Shown here: piece by piece, positions 5,372 to 7,725 of the stretch
How the letters are laid out: each line of letters starts with the position of its first letter
Numbering within the stretch: the stretch's first letter is position 1
Source of the DNA: an uncultured Prevotella sp.
Lineage (GTDB): Bacteria; Bacteroidota; Bacteroidia; Bacteroidales; Bacteroidaceae
Reading direction: 5' to 3'
DNA: 7,725 nucleotides
NCBI GenBank assembly: GCA_947303825.1
Contig: CAMYZK010000108.1
Span: forward strand, 1-7,725
Translations under genes and position numbers: made by a program
The notes under the pieces: generated by a model
What the model was told of the DNA's origin: nothing
Database searches by the model: none
The model's input: only the letters and a program-made list of their open reading frames with translations

Positions 5372-7725
5372 TTACTTCTCTGGCAGCATGACCACCTCTG
5401 TATGGTTACCGCTCTTAAGCAGGTTGTCACGCACAAACTTGCTGAGCGACTCGGGTGTCATGGCATTTACTGTCTTCTTGTAGTCATGGTAGATGTCAAC
5501 GCCATAAGTACGCATCTTGTCGATGGCTCCAATCCAGTAGCCGTTGGTCTTGGCGTCGATGTCTATCTGCTTGAGCATGTAGTCCTTCACCTTCTGCAGC
5601 TGGTCGGGGTCAATGCTCTTTGCCACGCTCTCCATGCCCTCGTGAAGCAGGCGCAGGGCTATCTCGCTCTTGTCGGGGTTCATGGGGCAGTAGGCCATAA
5701 CCATCAGGCGGTGGTTCTTGGCACCGAGGTTCAGCTGACCCACGGCACCGCAGGAGTAGGCAGCGCTCTCGTCCTCACGTATGGTCTTAAGGTAGATCAT
5801 CTGCAGTATCTGTCCTACGGCATCAACCTTGACGGCGTTCTCCAGGGTATATGGCGTGTTGGCCCACCATATCTCGCGTACCATGGCTTTGGGGCTCTCG
5901 GCCTTCATGGTGAAGTGGTTCTTCACCTCGCCCTTTGCCAGGGTCTGTATGTCGGTAGCCTTGTCGGGTGCCTCTCCTGTAGAAGGCAGCGACGCAATGT
6001 ACTGCTCGATGAAGGGCTTGATGGAGTCGGTGTCAAACTTTCCAACGAAAGCGAAGGTGAATGCCGATGCGTTGCGTGTACGCTCGCGAGCTATCTGCAG
6101 CATACGGTCGTAGTTCATCTTCGGCAGGTCTTCCACATGAGGAATCATATAGCGCGGGTTGTGAGCGTACATGGTGTTGGCCAGCGAGTCGCTGAACACC
6201 ATGTCGGGCGACAGTGCCATATTCTTCAGGGCCATGTCGAGCATGTTCACCAGGTTGGCATACTGTTTCTCGTCCTTGTTGAGGTTGGTGAAGTAGAGGT
6301 ATGTCATCTGGAACATCGTCTCAAGGTCTTTCGGTGTAGAGTGTGCCGTGACATACTGGCGTGTGTCGCCCAGCTTGATGTCGGCGTTGGCCTTCTTTCC
6401 TGCCAGGGCTTTCTCCAGCTCAGTGTTCGAGAAGTTTCCAAGTCCGCTAACACCTATAGCCTCGTCGAAGAGCTTCAGGTTGGACACGTCGTCAGGATTG
6501 CTGTACATGCTCTTACCGCCTGCGGCCCAAGCCTGCATCCTAATCTCGTCGTCCTTGTAGTCGGTAGGCATGAGCAGCACGGTAGCACCGTTAGAGAGCT
6601 TCAGCTCCTTGTATCCAAAGGTCTTGTCGGTGGTTTCCTTGACAATAGACCCCTTCTGTGGCATCTCGCTGATGAGCGGCTCGTCCTTAACATTGTCCAC
6701 GTAAGGAGTCAACTCCCCACTGCGGGCCTTCTCTACAGCGGCCTTCATGTCGGCCTCGGTGGGATAGGTAAGACCGTCGGCCTCGCGTGCCCACTCCATC
6801 ACGATGAGGTTCTTGTCGGAATCCGTCACCATTTCGGGCAGCAGCTGATTGATGGCATCTATGGGGATGTTGGGAGCCAGCATCTGCATAATCTTGTAGA
6901 GCATCTCTACCGACGGGATAGGCTCGCCCTTGAGGAAGTTGTCGCGGTAGTCGTCGCCATAGCTGTCGTTGGTTATCTTCGCACGGTTGGTATAGAGCTT
7001 CTCCAGCGAGCTGAGGTATTCGGTCTTGGCACGCTCATACTCCGTAGCGGTGAATCCGAACTTTGCCATTCTCAGAGCCTCGCGCATAATGGCGGTAAGC
7101 GCCTCCATGTCGCGGCCCTCCTTGGGTACGCCTAATATCTGGAAAGCATCCTTTGTTGATGCCAACTGGTAATTGTCGTCATAGCCGTAAGCCTGGACGA
7201 ACGGACAGTCGAGCTCGTTGGTAAGTTCCTTCAGACGCTCGTTGAACATCGACGAAACAACCTCCTTGACATATAGCTCGACAAGATACTCCATGCCCTT
7301 CTTCTCTTCGGGCTTGGTGGTATCGTGCTTCATGAAGAAAATAATCTGGTTCACCTGCATCTCCTTGTCTTTTTCGAAGATATAGATGGCCTCTTCGTTG
7401 TCGGGCACCTCCTCTGGCACCACCTTCGGAGCCTTCGGGTCTACCTTGATGCCTCCGAAGAGCTCTTTCACCTTAGCCTCGAAGTGGTCTACATCAATGT
7501 CGCCCACAATGATGATGGCCTGATTGTCGGGGCGATACCACGTCTTGTAGTAATTCACCAACTCCTTGCGCTTGAAGTTATCAATCACTTCCATCTTTCC
7601 GATAGGCATGCGCAGGCCATACTTCGACCCGGGGTACATCTTTGGCAGTGCCCTCATAACTATACGCTGTGAGGGGCCGTCGCCCAGACGGTACTCATTG
7701 TGCACCACGTCACGCTCTTTGTCTA
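5372..7725 (-). CDS. M16 (insulinase/pitrilysin-type) zinc metallopeptidase, N-terminus outside window
   Basis: Partial gene: the frame stays open to the right edge, so the apparent GTG start at 7708 is not the true start. The visible 783 residues begin DKERDVVHNE. In M16 enzymes this segment follows the HxxEH zinc motif by about 70 residues; the second Glu (codon 7694-7696) is the expected third zinc ligand and the first (7715-7717) its conserved partner. The HxxEH motif and signal peptide should lie in the missing 150 or so residues. Next come LPKMYPGSKYGLRMPIG (21-37 from the GTG), then RPDNQAIIIVGDIDVD (59-74) of the first M16 C-type domain (about 45-230). A second, catalytically silent half runs from about 365 to the end; where HxxEH would be it has NLKLFDEA (410-417). 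This is the standard two-half M16 layout, with the halves forming a closed chamber that degrades peptides, probably periplasmic. The gene ends in its own terminator, and a functional link to the glycosidases is not implied. Confidence 0.93.
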   Translation of the reverse strand, partial: DKERDVVHNEYRLGDGPSQRIVMRALPKMYPGSKYGLRMPIGKMEVIDNFKRKELVNYYKTWYRPDNQAIIIVGDIDVDHFEAKVKELFGGIKVDPKAPKVVPEEVPDNEEAIYIFEKDKEMQVNQIIFFMKHDTTKPEEKKGMEYLVELYVKEVVSSMFNERLKELTNELDCPFVQAYGYDDNYQLASTKDAFQILGVPKEGRDMEALTAIMREALRMAKFGFTATEYERAKTEYLSSLEKLYTNRAKITNDSYGDDYRDNFLKGEPIPSVEMLYKIMQMLAPNIPIDAINQLLPEMVTDSDKNLIVMEWAREADGLTYPTEADMKAAVEKARSGELTPYVDNVKDEPLISEMPQKGSIVKETTDKTFGYKELKLSNGATVLLMPTDYKDDEIRMQAWAAGGKSMYSNPDDVSNLKLFDEAIGVSGLGNFSNTELEKALAGKKANADIKLGDTRQYVTAHSTPKDLETMFQMTYLYFTNLNKDEKQYANLVNMLDMALKNMALSPDMVFSDSLANTMYAHNPRYMIPHVEDLPKMNYDRMLQIARERTRNASAFTFAFVGKFDTDSIKPFIEQYIASLPSTGEAPDKATDIQTLAKGEVKNHFTMKAESPKAMVREIWWANTPYTLENAVKVDAVGQILQMIYLKTIREDESAAYSCGAVGQLNLGAKNHRLMVMAYCPMNPDKSEIALRLLHEGMESVAKSIDPDQLQKVKDYMLKQIDIDAKTNGYWIGAIDKMRTYGVDIYHDYKKTVNAMTPESLSKFVRDNLLKSGNHTEVVMLPEK

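Noticed and set aside
5402..7135. 577-codon open frame on the plus strand opposite the M16 gene
   Set aside because: It is antisense to a clear M16 peptidase, its translation is rich in Val, Leu, His and Gly as expected from the reverse of GC-biased codons, and it has no recognisable domain or start signal.
1..7725. CRISPR arrays, tRNA or rRNA genes, insertion sequences and SusC/SusD genes
   Set aside because: Scanning all gaps and frames showed no spaced direct repeats of CRISPR type, no cloverleaf or rRNA segments, no transposase motifs and no TonB-dependent transporter sequence.

Overview
The window looks like a chromosomal stretch from a gut- or oral-type Bacteroidota, most plausibly Prevotella or a close relative. 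Three things point there. Promoters follow the phylum-specific pattern (TAnnTTTG at -7, TTTG about 19 bases upstream). Protein families are typical: a secreted GH27, a secreted GH3, a two-half M16 peptidase and a small secreted orphan. Short AT-rich tandem repeats of the kind scattered through Bacteroidales intergenic DNA are present. The genus is inference; the phylum is well supported.

Layout, left to right. Bases 1-98 hold the tail of the GH27 transcript and a leftward promoter-like element for a gene outside the window. Bases 99-1835 (minus) encode a secreted GH27 alpha-galactosidase with a CBM6/35-like module and a short C-terminal tail resembling sorting tails of this phylum. Bases 1836-2116 are a divergent intergenic region with one promoter in each direction, a pair of direct repeats and a leader dyad. 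Bases 2117-2767 (plus) encode a small secreted His-rich protein of unknown function. A strong hairpin at 2831-2858 can terminate convergent transcription from both sides and is followed by a GAGTT repeat. Bases 2922-5276 (minus) encode a secreted GH3 beta-glucosidase-type enzyme. A 12-bp perfect hairpin at 5325-5355 with a leftward T-run separates it from a large M16 metallopeptidase (5372 to the right edge, minus), whose N-terminus is outside the window.

The two glycosidases could act together on galactose-decorated plant oligosaccharides: GH27 removes terminal alpha-galactose and GH3 removes the beta-glucosyl (or similar) residues beneath. No SusC/SusD pair, sensor or other utilisation-locus marker is visible, and the terminators imply separate transcripts, so a joint pathway is only an inference.

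The most unusual structure is at the small-repeat scale. The hydrophobic core of the GH27 signal peptide is encoded by four copies of a heptanucleotide repeat (1784-1811). The GH3 gene carries a low-complexity in-frame linker (about 3957-4002) that shares an 11-base word with the repeat just downstream of the same gene. Both look like intergenic repeat DNA captured by coding sequence. I see no clearly new multi-gene system; the orphan gene with its elaborate upstream region is the best candidate for undescribed biology.
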